Notes under the pieces: generated by a model
What the model was told of the DNA's origin: nothing
Databases searched by the model: none
Seen by the model: the letters and a program-made list of their open reading frames with translations, nothing else
Source of the DNA: Eremophila alpestris peregrina
Taxonomy: Eukaryota; Chordata; Aves; Passeriformes; Alaudidae
DNA: 64,000 bases
Direction of reading: 5' to 3'
Assembly (NCBI GenBank): GCA_009792885.1
Contig: WMCF01000007.1
Location: 5,961,932 to 6,025,931 of the forward strand
Translations under genes and position numbers: made by a program
Shown: piece by piece, positions 1-12,984 of the stretch
Layout of the letters: each line of letters begins with the position of its first letter
How positions within the stretch are numbered: the stretch's first letter is position 1

Positions 1-154
1 TGTGAGCAACCGGGTCACTTTCCATCACCGTAAAAGAAAAAAATGATTCCTCAAAATAAATAGGCTCTGTGGGTGGGACAGGCTTTGGAATCCATTCTAT
101 GTGGAGCCGTGTAGTCGACGATTTTTGTGGACGACCATTATCTACAGCTTTAAT
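1..154 (-). CDS. FAT1: FAT1 exon 6, 5' part only (cut by window edge)
   Basis: This is the last FAT1 exon visible, entered on the minus strand at 154 after a good acceptor (pyrimidine-rich tract ending ttcacag). It starts in phase 0 and reads IKAVDNGRPQKSSTTRLH, then a W-x-P-K-P linker, then the start of a new cadherin repeat with FEESFFSFTVMESDPVAH. By codon count these are residues 1326-1376: the end of cadherin repeat 11 and the beginning of repeat 12. The frame is open for all 51 codons, with one base left over at the window edge. The extracellular cadherin repeats of FAT1 mediate homophilic and FAT/Dachsous-type contacts; that is family knowledge, not visible here. Assignment to FAT1 rather than FAT2 or FAT3 rests on close similarity to the remembered human FAT1 sequence along all exons. 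The rest of the exon lies outside the window. Confidence 0.93.
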   Translation of the reverse strand, partial: MKAVDNGRPQKSSTTRLHIEWIPKPVPPTEPIYFEESFFSFTVMESDPVAH

Positions 155-664
155 CTGTGAAATAGACACATCTTTTAGGCTACAGGATCACATACATCAT
201 TATGTCACATAAATAGGAAGCAGTAATAAGCTCCAAGCATGTTTGCTCATGTGAGATATTTCCAAAAAGGTTAAGTGTCTCTCAAAGTGCCACTTGCCCT
301 TCATTATCTGGGCAGCAAATGGAGAAAAAGTATGCAGCACCTGATAGCAGTACAACCTGTTACCATAAATTCACTTTTATTTTGCTTTTTTTCCTGAAGG
401 TGAGTCAAACTGATTGTTGATGTTCCCTCATCACATAAATTATCTGTCAAGTTCGGGGAAAGAACAGCAGTTCTTAATACACAATACAAACATCTCAAAT
501 CATGCTTTAATAAAAACCAAACAAACACACAAAACAATACTTCTGGATTTGTAGAAGCTTTCTTCCTTCAGATACTGCAGTCACTCACCTGCCAGCTACT
601 GAATAAAAAATGTACAGATAAAAGAACACTTTACATATTCATGACATACAAAATTTTTACTCAC
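155..664 (-). other. FAT1 intron 5 (510 bp)
   Basis: This short intron has donor gtgagt at 664-659 and acceptor cag at 157-155. It joins codon-complete exons (phase 0). It is AT-rich and I see no repeat or second gene in it. The antisense-looking ORFs here are chance frames. Confidence 0.9.
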
Positions 665-994
665 TGAAAGGATATCGTAGTCCCTTGCTGCAGAAAATTT
701 CTTTGATGAAACCACTCCAGTTTTTGGTTCAATAAAGAATTTCCCATGTTCATCACCATCTTCAATGCTGTAGGAGATCTCTGCATTGGGGCCTTCATCT
801 TTATCTGCAGCAATAACTCGATAGATGGGCTCTCTCCTAGCAGTCCTCTCTCGCTCAGGTTTACCACGCTCCGGAAGCCGAATTTTGTAGAATTTTTGCA
901 AGAATTGAGGCTTGTTGTCATTCTCATCTAAGACCTTCACAATCACCCGTGCAACTGTTGATTTTGCAGGAGTACCATTGTCTGTTACTGTCAC
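665..994 (-). CDS. FAT1: FAT1 exon 5 (cadherin repeats 10 end and 11)
   Basis: This 330-nt exon encodes exactly 110 residues (about 1216-1325), phase 0 at both ends. The acceptor is aaaacag before GTG and the donor is TCA followed by gtgagt. It opens with VTVTDNGTP, finishing cadherin repeat 10, and carries the calcium-binding linker LDENDNKPQF (about 1237-1246) that separates repeats 10 and 11. Repeat 11 follows with an arginine/glutamate-rich loop (LPERGKPERERTARREP), the calcium-ligand motif ADKDEGPNAEISYSIEDG, and the PKTGVV strand. These are canonical ectodomain cadherin features, so the product should lie outside the cell and bind calcium between repeats. The frame is intact. The splice ends were chosen because they alone keep the frame and match GT-AG consensus. 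Confidence 0.96.
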
Positions 995-3808
995 CTGTTT
1001 TTATCAACAAGGGTAAAATTAGAGCTCAAACATGGTCCTTCCTGCAATACTCCTCACTAAATGAGATTTTATTACAACTGCCTAAACAAATGTCCAGTTA
1101 TCCCCTAACTTCAGTTAAAGCACTTGCCTAAAGCTATTAGGTGAGCATTTACAAAAGGCGTTCAAAAGTATATTCAGCTATTATCTTAACATTTTGACAT
1201 AGGAAATGCAACATGAAATGCACATATTCATACTCATCGCTAGCAGGTGGTATGATTTCCACATTTATGAGTATCTGCTACCTTTAGTACAAGTAACGGA
1301 ACACCACCACATATCTTTCAGTTCACAAAAAAACCCTAACCACACTCAATGAGAAAACCAAAGCATACCCCAAATGAGGAAATTACAAGGGGTATGGGGT
1401 AACATGTAACAAATAAAATTAACATTGCCCTGAACCAAGCAAATAACAAAGGCAAATTTGAGAAACATCCATTTGATTTGAATGCAACATCAGTTTTGAA
1501 GGCATTACTGACATAACCAAGAGTACACTAAGATATGAGAGAATAGCATGAAGCTAATATAAAATAAGATTAGCTTATTTTAGGTTATAGCTGCATAAGA
1601 AAGTGCAAATTGTATCTTGGTAAAACACAAATTGGGAATAAAAAAGGGGCATATTAGTTACAATTATGTAAGCAGAAGTGCAATCAAAGATCAAATTTAG
1701 TAGCAAAAAGGAATAAGCCCACCAACCCATCTAGTCAACATGTCAATGCCCAATTAATTAGCCAGATGCTCAGCACTTGAGTGATAATACTGTCCACCAC
1801 TCTGCATTTCTGGGTTTCTTTCCAACCTATTATCAGAGTTGTAAACATAAAACTAACGCACAGGAAAATTACTACTTTAGGCCAGGCTGTCTGTCAGTAT
1901 TGCTCTGTAGTTAAGAGTTCTGTCAGATACTTCATAGACTTTCAGTTGAAACTTTAGCAACCAGTTGAGATTCAAAATGAGCAAAGAATGAAGAATTATA
2001 AATTACACCAGCAGGCAATAAACAATGTTCCAAACTAAAGAGCAATGAACTTAAACTGCTGTTTTATACAGAATGACGAAAGCAGGAGGATTTATGTACC
2101 ATTACGTGACACTGTATTCCTAAAAATAAACTTTCTGAGTTCTGTACATGTTAGCTTAAGGTTATAAAGTTAAGCTTAAATTAGCATGACTGCTAGCAGA
2201 CAACTGCCCATAATATTACACTGTGAGTGTGACCTCTGGCATAAGTTTTGGCCTAGAACAAGTAGCACACACACACACACACACACACACGTTGCTTAGC
2301 TGCAGCCTGAAAATTCACACAATTCGGACACAATTTTCAACAGGCAACTTGGATGTGGCCACCCTGTTCCAGGGATAAGGTGTAAGCAATCAAAACCACA
2401 TGGGCCATGTTGCCTCAGGATCAGAAAACAATCCACAGCTCATTTTATTTACTGCATGAATCTAATAAAAAAACCCCAGTATAATATATAGAGAAGTAAA
2501 AATCATGTTTTACCAATTTTACAACCAATATACATAGCAGTGGTCAAAAAATAAGATTTAATGACATGAAGTTCTTTGGGAAACTGAGACAACCAGATTT
2601 GAGGAGGCAATTTGAAAAGAGAATTATAGAATTACTTTAAAATGTACAGGAATACTATGTCTAGTATTAAATCAGATTTTCAGTTTAATTAATTTTGTTA
2701 CTATTACTTCTAGAAACACACTGCAGAGGAAATTCTGCCCCATTGCAATTTAGGTACAAAGCATTCTTTTCAAAGCTGATACAGAAATGAAAATAATGGT
2801 AAAAAAATTGGTCCAATAGCAGCACTAACTCAGCTTGCAATGCACCAAAGGGATACAAAAGGCCCAGGAAAACTGCACATATACTGCAATTATGCAAAAG
2901 GATAGTTTGTGCTAGCAGGGAATAAATACATTCATCTCCACATCTCTGCAGTTGTTGCACTGCTGCTGGAACACCTTTCTAAGGATTTTACAAGTTTTGA
3001 GAAAGTCTAGAGTTGCTTCTCTGTCTTTAACATTAATTTGGCCAACTCCCATTGCAGTCTTTTATCTGTCATCCAGGACAAGAGGCACAATAAATGTTCC
3101 AGATAAATCTTAGGACAGAAGGATCATTGTGAATTTTAAGTCTTCACTCCAAGGGAAGTACAGTGCCGTACACTGCTCAACAACCCAGTGAAACTGGATA
3201 ACAAAGTTCTCTGTCTGTCTTCCTTTCAGGTTGTTTCACAGAGAATGAGAAAAGCTCTTAAATAAGGCCATTATTAAATGCAGTTAAATAAAAGCATTAT
3301 GTCATAAGTTTCATGCTCTTGGACTCGGGCTCTATAATGCACGTCTTGCAACTGATGCAACTGGTAAATTACGCAGGAAATCGGGCTACTCACATACCAT
3401 CCTTTTGTATTCTCCGTATCATAAAAACAATCTGCACTTCTTTTTCAGAAGCCTATACTCAGCAAAAGTTCCAATAATTACATAGGAATATAAAAAGAGG
3501 AATCTCACTCCTTTTAACAATCATGCCTTTGTATAACTTGAATGTAAATCTTTGTTTTGAGATGTAGGAAAAAAACTGCATTCAGTTATACCTTTACTCT
3601 TTTTTAAGTAAAAAAGCCTCAACACGCTGTTTTTGTAAGATAGGTGGTTATCTGCATTGCAGCATAATGAACACAGAAGGAAATTACTTCTGAAATCCAT
3701 TTTTTTTAAATTCTTCAAATAGTAATCAAGCCTGGCAAACTTAATTCTCTGTAAAAGAGTAATGCACTTACAGTCACTGTTTTTCAGCAATCTAAATAAA
3801 TTATTTAC
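995..3808 (-). other. FAT1 intron 4 (2.8 kb)
   Basis: This intron lies between the 62-nt exon 4 and exon 5. Its donor is gtaaat at 3808-3803 and its acceptor ends at 995. It is AT-rich, carries a CA dinucleotide repeat near 2266-2290, and otherwise shows no gene, CR1 copy or CpG cluster that I can recognise. Confidence 0.85.
2266..2290. repeat. (CA)n dinucleotide microsatellite
   Basis: About 12.5 uninterrupted CA units lie inside FAT1 intron 4. On the FAT1 sense strand this is a (TG)n run. It is likely polymorphic between individuals, and no function can be read from it. Confidence 0.97.
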
Positions 3809-3870
3809 CTCCAGTATGTGCTCGTCCTGCTGCTCTCGATCTAATTTTCTGGATGTGGTTGTAATTAGCC
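3809..3870 (-). CDS. FAT1: FAT1 exon 4 (62-nt small exon)
   Basis: This very small exon sits inside a chance longer ORF that reads through both splice sites. The acceptor is a clear pyrimidine tract ending tttacag; the donor is CTGGAG followed by gtaaat, slightly weak. The first two bases (GG) complete a glycine codon begun by the G at the end of exon 3. Twenty codons then read LITTTSRKLDREQQDEHILE (about residues 1196-1215). This includes the LDRE motif, a calcium-ligand element of cadherin repeat 10. Phase 1 in and phase 0 out agree with both neighbours. At 62 nt it is not a multiple of three, so skipping it would shift the frame. The short size and separation by 16 kb and 2.8 kb introns make it easy for gene finders to miss. 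Confidence 0.95.
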
Positions 3871-6800
3871 CTGTAAACATAGGAGAATAATTAATCAGAT
3901 CCTTCAAGAAAATAATCTGAATGAAGGTTAGGTTAAATCAGCAGTTACTGATATCCTCAGTATCAATTTCTTCTTAGGTGGCCACTTCCATTTTTGTAGA
4001 ATTTATGCTTTCACTAAGGGAAGGGGTAAGGGGTTTCCAATCCTTAAAAGCTGTGAAAATATTCTTTGCAATCTGAAAACTAAGCTGTCCTAACACTTAA
4101 GACAAACACAGTTCAGTGTCCCAACACATCTGTGGGTGTTATGTTTCTGACAGAGTAATGAATGCATTTCTCCCACATGAAATCTTGTTTTCAGAGGGCA
4201 TTCGTACACCTTTTTCAAAGGGTGCTGACGGACATTATTTGATTTAATTACCAATCTCTTCTGGAGAAACACCTATTTGTAATATTAGTGATATAGGCAA
4301 AAGAAGGATAACCTGAAGAGATGCAATAATAGTAGAAAAAACAGAGCAATTTGTCTGTGTTGGCTTGATTTCACAATGTCAGGCAGTCAGTTGCTGTTGA
4401 CAATAGCAGAGAAGAACCTCAAGTTTTTGATACATGATGTTACATTTTGTCACAAGACTTTGATACACTCCTGATGCAAGATTGGGAAGGCATGATGGGT
4501 TTTGCTTTAAATGAAGGAAGTCAAAGAGTATGAGGCAGCACATGACAGTGAAATCTAATACAAGAAGGATCTTATTTGAATTAATTCTCCCTAGCAGTTA
4601 GTTTGGAATTGTAACTATTCAGCTTCATGAAAAGAAAACTTGGTCAACTCTCAGTTATAGTAGAATGATTTGCTGTTGTGTGAGTTAACTGTGCCATGGA
4701 TGCAGCCACAAGAGAATTCAGTTTCTCTGCTGCATAAAAGCCATTAACCTTTTTGCAGGTATAAGTTGGCCCCACAAACACCATTGCTGTGTTCACGTTG
4801 GACTGAGCCTGTGCTAGTAAATCTTGCTAGACTCAACCTGGCCTTTCATGAAGCAAACACCAAGGTTTGGATTTGTCCAGCTTAAACAACTACTGATCAA
4901 AGCATCCCATATTCTCCAAAGCAGCAACACAGAGGATACTGCAATGTCAGAAGACAATTTATCCAAATATCCCAGCTTTTGACAGTGAAAGGAAAGCATT
5001 GCCATCTTGATCATTAATTGTCAAACTGGAAAACAAGGAAGCACTTACCCAATGAAGGATGAAATAGATCAAAATACAGGTGGCACACTTTATGTTCCAT
5101 TTTCTAACCACAGAGTAATTTTTTTTATTAATATGACCTTATATAAGGAAAATTAAAATCCACTTACAAAGTTTTCAAAGCTGGTCTGCTACAGTAAGAA
5201 TGCCTTCAATTTTGTCTCTTAGCTGATTAACAGCAAAGTATGTAAGAAAAGCAATAAAGACTTCAATTCCACTTAAAAGTTAAAGGCCAAGAGAAACAGG
5301 ATTGTATACCACAGGTGCATAGCTACTCAGTGCTGCTGACAAACACAGCTGTAGTCTACTTATACCAACAAAACAGTATGTACTAAATAATATGAACAAA
5401 ACCTATATAAGGCAGTATTACAGCTGTCAAATGTTCAAACAACTACTCTCCAAAAATCAGATTGTGCAAATAACAGCTGTTTCAATTATAATCAGTTCTG
5501 TCTGCCATCATATCAAATCCATTATTTATCTAGTATTCTGGACAATGATATGTCATCTTCTCCTCCTTTATAGGATTTTTATGTTTTTACAGCACGTAGA
5601 AGATATGCTTGCTATTGTTAGGATATATCTTTTGGTATTATGAAGTAATTGTTCTTAATTACAAAGAAAGGGGGAATGAAAATTAAAACACAAAAACCCA
5701 AAACAAACAACAAGGAAAAAAAGTTGCACTATTACTGTGAATTTAGGAAGGGGCAGGGGAAGAAAAAAAAAATTATGTGACAGTTGCCTATTAACCTTCT
5801 AGAGGTAATATTTTCACATGGATATTACAGAGCTGTGAACAATGACAACTGAAAATATTTAATGTCACATACTCTATAAAGCTTTACTTTCTAAAGTCTG
5901 GGCAACATATTTTCTTTTCACAGGCTCTATGGGAAACAGAATAGGACTAGTAATTGGAAGTGCACAAGTGGCACAGCCACACCTTATCTGCTTCCTTCCA
6001 GCAAAGAGACTTGCAGGTTACTTGAGAAAACACAAGTTCTCCTAAAACCTCTTTCTACTGAGTATCTCTGTAAAAAGCCAGCACAAGTTCTCTCATGAAG
6101 CATTAATCTCAAGGCTCACCACAGTTCAAGAGAAAAGGGTAGATTGCAGCATAGCCACTAAAGATGTTGACTGTTGAACAGCTGGGTTGAAGATGGGGAA
6201 AATCTCAAAAAACAGGAAAAATAAAGCAGTCCTAGCATTTCCCTGAATATTCGTTAGTCTACATCCTCTGACAATAATAAGACTCCATCTCTCACAGCAG
6301 TAGCAAGCAGAGAATTACACTGGATCAGAAAAATGGCACTTTTCAATAGCTTCCTATCCATTTTATTTTTCATCAAGAGCTATGAAGACTGGAGCCACCC
6401 CTAAAGATGGCAATTAATACTTGGAGGAAAAAATATCACTCAAAAAACCATTCAAAAACTTTTGCTTTAAGCACTCAAAACAAAATTCTACCATGTACCA
6501 CTACTTTACACACTAGAGATTCTTAAAGGAAGTCTTGTTCCAGATAAAATTCCTGTTAATGAAGTTGGTCAATACAACTCAAATGGGTAAGCAGAAAAAT
6601 ATCCAGCAAGAACAAAATATACATGCTTTGATCTGTTAAAACCTCCAGTCTTTTCAGCCAAGCATGCCACACTTCTGTTAAAACACTTCAGACCAATAAC
6701 AGAAGGGCTTAGTCTTCACCATATATATCCTGTATATTCAGCAGAAACTAATGCCAACAAAAGAAATGTAACACTTCTGGATTTAGAATCACATACACAT

Positions 6801-9800
6801 GCATGACATTCTTTTTATTTAACTCTTTACTGCTAGACACTTTCCTAAGTGCAAATTTAGCTTCAGTGAAGTGTTTCACTTCAGCTTAAGACTATATAAG
6901 GTTCGATTATTGCAATCACTACATTTTTCTATTTTTGCCAGGTTTTTCTGTATTACAGAATGTTTAATGCTGCACCAATAGATTTCATCCATTGCTGAAG
7001 AGCTGAACTACAGCTGTGATAATAAGGTCAAGTGTTCCTGTGCACTGTGACTGCCTGTTAAGAGGGTTGGGGAGAATCTTTGGACCTAATGTAAGCCAGC
7101 TCCCTGCAACAAAAGCCACCCTTCTGCTCTGATCTTAAGTTTTTTTTGAACTGAACTTCTTTTCTGTAACACTTTGTATATATCCTTGCTGTGCCGCTCC
7201 CCCTCCAAAAATAAATGCAAGACCACACTTTTGCACACACCACATCCCCAAAGAAGTGGCAAGTAAAATATTTCAATTAAGTTCTGAAGAAGTCTAAAAA
7301 CATTCAGTTTTGAAATCCTCGTTATGAGGTGGGGAGAATGTGTTTGTTGCTGAATGGAATAACAGCATATGTGAGAAACAGGCTACTCTTACAAACCATT
7401 CTATTTCAAAGCAAAACTGACTCAGAGCATTGCTTTGTAGTCATATCCTTGCATTTTGCTTCTGCCTCCTTTTATCAGCCCCCCTTTCCCAAAACCAATA
7501 AGAACAATATGCTCCAGAAAGTCACATCACTGACTATTATTTCACCTGAAATGAATGTCACTATGGCAAGATGGGTCAAGCATTCTTTAGAAAAGCAAGT
7601 TTATAAAAAACATTTCGAAGATAAGGATGAGGAAACAGCATCTCTAGTGAATGGGTGCAGTTTTTGTATTTAGTAATATTAAAAAACTTGCCTCATCAGA
7701 AACATTTTCACAACTGCAGCTTAATAATTTAGAGAGCCTTTGGATAAATCATAGCAGTGATGCCTCACTAGCTGGAGAGCTAGTAGAATCACCTAAAACT
7801 GTAAACATCTGTAACAAACAAAACAAAAAAACCTGCACTAGTAGCAAATATAACTGCATTCTCCGTTCATTTCTTATTTAAGTTTACGTTCTGGGGATAC
7901 CTGCTCTCTATTTGAGGTCTACCCAAAAACTAAGAGGATCACAACTGCATTCAGATAAAACTCTCTTCAGATTTGTATTTTAAATAATAGCAAACAAATA
8001 TACAAAAATGCAACTACAGCATACAATTATGTAAATGTAAATAAAACTGCTACATTTGGAACAGAAATTAGCACCAGAGATCAGATATTAGCAGGGATTT
8101 ATTTCACATTGGTTCCCAGCTACATCATATTATATCTTTCTGAAGACTAGCACATCAACAACAATTTTCATTCAATGCTGAAATGGCAATATCTTTTAAA
8201 AAACACTGAATATTAGGTAGGCACTGTGTTAAGAATTATCTATAAGCTATCTTTATGGCATGAGTGATGAAAGAAGTGGCATCAGAAAAAAGAGCTCTTT
8301 GCCATGGGAGGAGGAAGGTTCAAAGTTTTTATCTTGCTGTGTATACATAATGGATCCCCATGCATTTGTGCTTTCACAAATATCTGCAGATTTTCCAACT
8401 GCACATTCAGCTTAAGATGATGAAGATTCTGGAGCTGGGAGGGAGTTTGCCTGTTAGACATGGCTAACCCCCATAATGAACCAAAAGACTAAAGCAGATG
8501 CCAAGTGTACTATGCTGCCTCCAACGAGTTTGAACTGATAGACTTGATTTGAATTGGTATAACACTATTTGAATTGCAGCATACAAAAAGAAATACAGTT
8601 TCTCTGATCTTTGAATGCATTGGCACTGAAGAATTAAGGAAGCAGCTACAAAATCTTTTATCACTAACTTCAACTGATACAAGTCATAGACTAAATATGA
8701 GGGAGGCCACATTTGGTCAATGTGGCTTTTGTCCTCTGTGTTAAATGCAAACCATAACTAACCAGCAGAAATGGTTCCTCTGGACTGTATCATTCAAATA
8801 TCACTTAAATTCTCAGTCATAATTACTGCAATTTAGTCAATTATTATTTTAGCTCTCACTCCCCCTCTTCAACCCCAAAACCAACAAATTACTAGTGAAT
8901 GTAAATGGGTTTTCTTTTTTTATTTTTAATTGTTATACCTTCAGATCTGTTTACAAGGTCTTAATATGTAAATCAGTCTAAGATTTGAAGGAAGTATAGA
9001 TTTTAAATTCACATATGTCTGTAATGATAATCATGTAAACTACTGCATAACACAGCCCAAAAGCACTGAGCAAATTACAGCAAATATTCGGTAAGTTGAA
9101 GACCAATGATGTCTCTTCAAGTGATAGAGACACTGTCTCACTTCAAGGCAGAGTTTCCTACTAATCCTCCTCATTTCAGAAGTACTGTTTTGTATCCAGC
9201 TCAAGATAGCTTTCCCTTCTAGACAGAGGAATATATCTTTCTTTGGTATGACAGACTAAGGAGTTCACAGGAATCAGCAGTTTCCTCCTCACACAGAAGT
9301 ACTAGGTGTGATCAAGTCATGTCTCAGACACCTCTCATAATACAGTGAGTGCCAAGTCTCACTGTCTGAAAGATCTCTTAAGACATAATTTTAAACTTCT
9401 TCCGATATCTCAGCACTTTCTAAAATATGAACAAAATGACTGATAAAACAATAATCCATGAATATTTCATCACTGACACATAAAGATGACTTTTTTTTCA
9501 GTCTTCTTTCAACTAATTTCAAGTTAACTGTGTTTTACAGCTAACTTACCATACAATCAATGACCATCAGAAAAGGCCCACACTTTCTTTCTAAAGATGT
9601 TCAGGTAACCTTTTTGCCAAAACTGTAGCCAAATCTTGTTTCCTACGTAAGCCAAAAAACAGCTTCACAACCAAACTAAATTAGCAGGTTAAGATAAGCA
9701 GGTTGATAAAAATTAATAGCAAAGGGATTGAAGAAGAGATTCCAGCTTTGCAGCTGGCAAAAAATAAACTCTGTCTCACTAGCCATGTAATGAATGATGA

Positions 9801-10398
9801 TGACTATTATAAGCCAGAAAGTCTAATATATCACCACCCACTGTCATACATCACCATGAAGGCAGATTGCTGAGTTAAAAAAGAAACAAGATAGTGCTAA
9901 CAAGCTATCATACTGGACCAAGTATATCATGAAGGAACTGAACTTTGGTTTACATAGTCTTAAAGATAATTCCTTATCAATTTCATTTGCTTTTCATTCC
10001 TAAACTCTTCCTTGTTCTAAGTACCTTAACTCTCATCAAAACCAGAAACAGAATTGCTACCAGTAATTTTTTAATGCTGAAATATGATTGTAAAGATACA
10101 GTCCCAAGAGAAACTAGAATATCATTTACAAGCACCTTAAGTGGCTGCAAATGCCTCTTCTGCTCAAGTACAATACTTAAAAGCAATCATTACTGTTCTT
10201 TCAATAAAGGCCTCAAAAATGGTACCACTTTTCAAAAAGAATTGAGTCTGGGTTACTCTTTCAATTCTCCTAGCCATCTACTCTCTCCATTAGTTCTACT
10301 GTTGCTTGCTTGTTCTCTCTGGCCTCTTGAACTTTACCTTTTTTTTCTTGCTATGCAGTTTTTTTATGTAGAACAAAGACTCATTTTGCCTAGCAGAG

Positions 10399-10419
10399 CT
10401 CACAGCCTGTGGCTGTGAG
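10399..10419. repeat. Short perfect inverted repeat (9-bp stem, 3-nt loop)
   Basis: CTCACAGCC at 10399-10407 is the exact reverse complement of GGCTGTGAG at 10411-10419, around a 3-nt loop. It lies deep in intron 3. It may be chance; the longer flanks do not extend the pairing. Confidence 0.8.
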
Positions 10420-11039
10420 ATTTTCTGGATAGTTTAAATGCACTTTTGGGGCTAAAGCACTTTTTTTCCACTTCTTATATAAACTTCCTGATGAGGGTAA
10501 TTATACAAAGGAGTTACAATACTCAAGCTTCAGAAAAATTAAAATGGCAACCCACTGCAGTACACTCTGATGAAGCCACTACTCTCTTTTTGTACCTATA
10601 GCATGATGGCATTCCACCAGTAGTCTTTCACAGTTTTGGTGCCTTTTCCCCTTCAATTTCCCATGTACAGACACTCAAGCAAAAGTCAACAGGACACTCC
10701 CACAGTCTACAGACACCTAAGTAAACTCCAGACTGAAAAGTCTGAAACACATTAAGAACTACACATTCTATTTGCTCTTCAGATCACCTTTCTTTTTACT
10801 TAGGTATTTCCTTATTCCTGTTTTAAATGCTAGTGCATATGCTCTGGATTTCATCCACAAAAAACACTGTTGGCACATTTGTCCCAGATGAATACCTCTT
10901 GCCCTTTGAATAGTACTCCATGAAAAGTCAGGCAATAATTGAGATCTCAGTCCTACCCAAGTCAGGACTGCATCAAACAAGGGGTAACACCCTGTTCATA
11001 AGGGTGTATTTGTGCAGCACATTTATTGAAGTACAGTAA

Positions 11040-11095
11040 TATCACAGAATATGCTGAGTTGGAAGGGACACACAAGTATCATCAAGTCCAGCTCA
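11040..11095 (-). mobile_element. CR1 LINE fragment, 3' end only
   Basis: The stretch with cacagaatatgctgagttgg and aagggacacacaag followed by atcatcaagtccagctc is the familiar reverse-complemented 3' end of avian CR1 non-LTR retrotransposons. Only about 55 bp are convincing; beyond 11095 similarity fades. CR1 copies are typically 5'-truncated, so a short 3' piece is expected. It is inserted in the same orientation as FAT1 (minus), inside intron 3. Confidence 0.8.
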
Positions 11096-12984
11096 ATGTT
11101 TATTGCTGCTGGTTACCAAAACAGACAGCTTTGTATATAGGATCAAAAAGTAGGTTACTTCATCCTATGGCTAATATTTCATACCACCAGGCACCATGCT
11201 TATCTGTAACCAGGCAATTTAACTCAATCCTACTACTATAAAATATAAGTGCAAGGTGCACATCTGAAGTTGAGTCACTTACCTGAACCATTTTAACAGC
11301 ATCCTGAAATTTGCTGAGCAAAATACTCATTAATCATATTTGTGTTCTTAGCATGAAGCAAAAACAAGCAACCCACCAAAGATTGATTATGTACAGCATA
11401 AGTAAGAAAAAATAATTTACATAAACAGCTAAGTCATCCAGTATGACAAACACTGTAGAGGTTCAAGTTCAACTAGATTTCAAATGAAGTGTAAAATCAG
11501 TGTTTATTGATCATGTAATTGTAGAAAATTCCACAAATATATCTAACTAAAAGCAAACATTGTAGTTTTGTACACTCTAATTAGTCACTGACTACATTAT
11601 TTTTAGTCTGGATTTGCTAAGATAGTGGTATTAACTTCTTCTGCAGTAACTTTTTTAGCAGTAAAATTATTTGGGAGATAATGAAAAGAACTATATAAAT
11701 AACAACAAACACCCAAATAACTACATTAAAATGTCTATGATCCTGCATTCTCAGTGCTTGAAAGCATTTAGGGTAAGTCCAGTTTCACTATCACTCATAT
11801 TCTTTGGTTAGTCATACAAAAGATAAAACCCAGAACTGTAAGTCAAAAGCAGTATAAGATAAAATCCCAAAAAATGGTATTTAATAAATATTAACAAACA
11901 GCTAAAATAATTTTGAATGATTAAACAACAAAACTCATGTACAGTTATTCTAAGGAAACTAGTAAGTGATACATTTCCTCTAGAATGAACTTTGATCTTA
12001 CTATCAACAGAACACCATAAATTTTTGTTACCTCTTTGCTTACTTTGTGAAAATACTCTTGCCTTCAAAAGCCACACCAATTCAAAGCTCAAATGCCCTC
12101 AGTAATTAACTCTAAGTTACCTTATGTTCATCACTCATTTTTTATCTCATTTTGAGATATACCATCTTCAATAACTAAGTACAGAATTATTACCATAAAG
12201 TCACACATCATCTTGAAAGATCTTTTCAAACCTGACATAATCCTGCTTTATCTATAGTGCTCTGAACTCCCTATACATTTAGACCCTAAAACATTAATTT
12301 CTAAGTGAGAATTTGGAGATTTATAAAATGCTGCTGCCTCTTCTTCCCTTTTCCGTTTGTTTTTAATTGTATGTTATTTCCTACATTTACAATATAGAAT
12401 GTACTAGAATAAGTGCACTGCAGCCTTATCTATAGATATAAAGTGAACTACTTATGTAACCGAACCATACAGAACTTCATGCAATGCTCATAAGAGAGAC
12501 AGTCAGGTAAACTGCTGTCAAAGATCTTGCCTTGGCTCTCAGCAAAACTGAGGAACAATTTTATAGCTCACTTCTAGGTAGTCCTTGAACTGTGACTTCA
12601 CTGTGAATTTTTCAGAGAGAAAAACTATATTACTTCATACAGAACAACATTTTTTCTGGGATTGATCTCTTTTCATTAATCAAAAAAAATGAAGCCAAGC
12701 TGATGAGAATCAGGGCACTAATTCTGAGGAACCTTTTCTTATTATTAAATTAATCGATACCAATGTTACAGTGTTGTTATATACTTGAAATGACACTACT
12801 CCAAGATCCTATCAAGCAAAGCCTGTTATCTTGGAAAGCACATGTGAATGTGGGACTTGGCAAGTGGCTCACAGCAGTATGTGATCACTGTCTCTTCCTT
12901 GACTAGAATTATAACTTTGCATATTATATACTCCATCTCAAAGGAACGTATGCTACCGGGAGAGCCTGGCTCTGTTACCATTTC

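Noticed and set aside
3521..3907. 128-codon minus-strand ORF as a gene
   Set aside because: Only the 62-nt part 3809-3870 is exonic (FAT1 exon 4); the rest is intron read-through on both sides.
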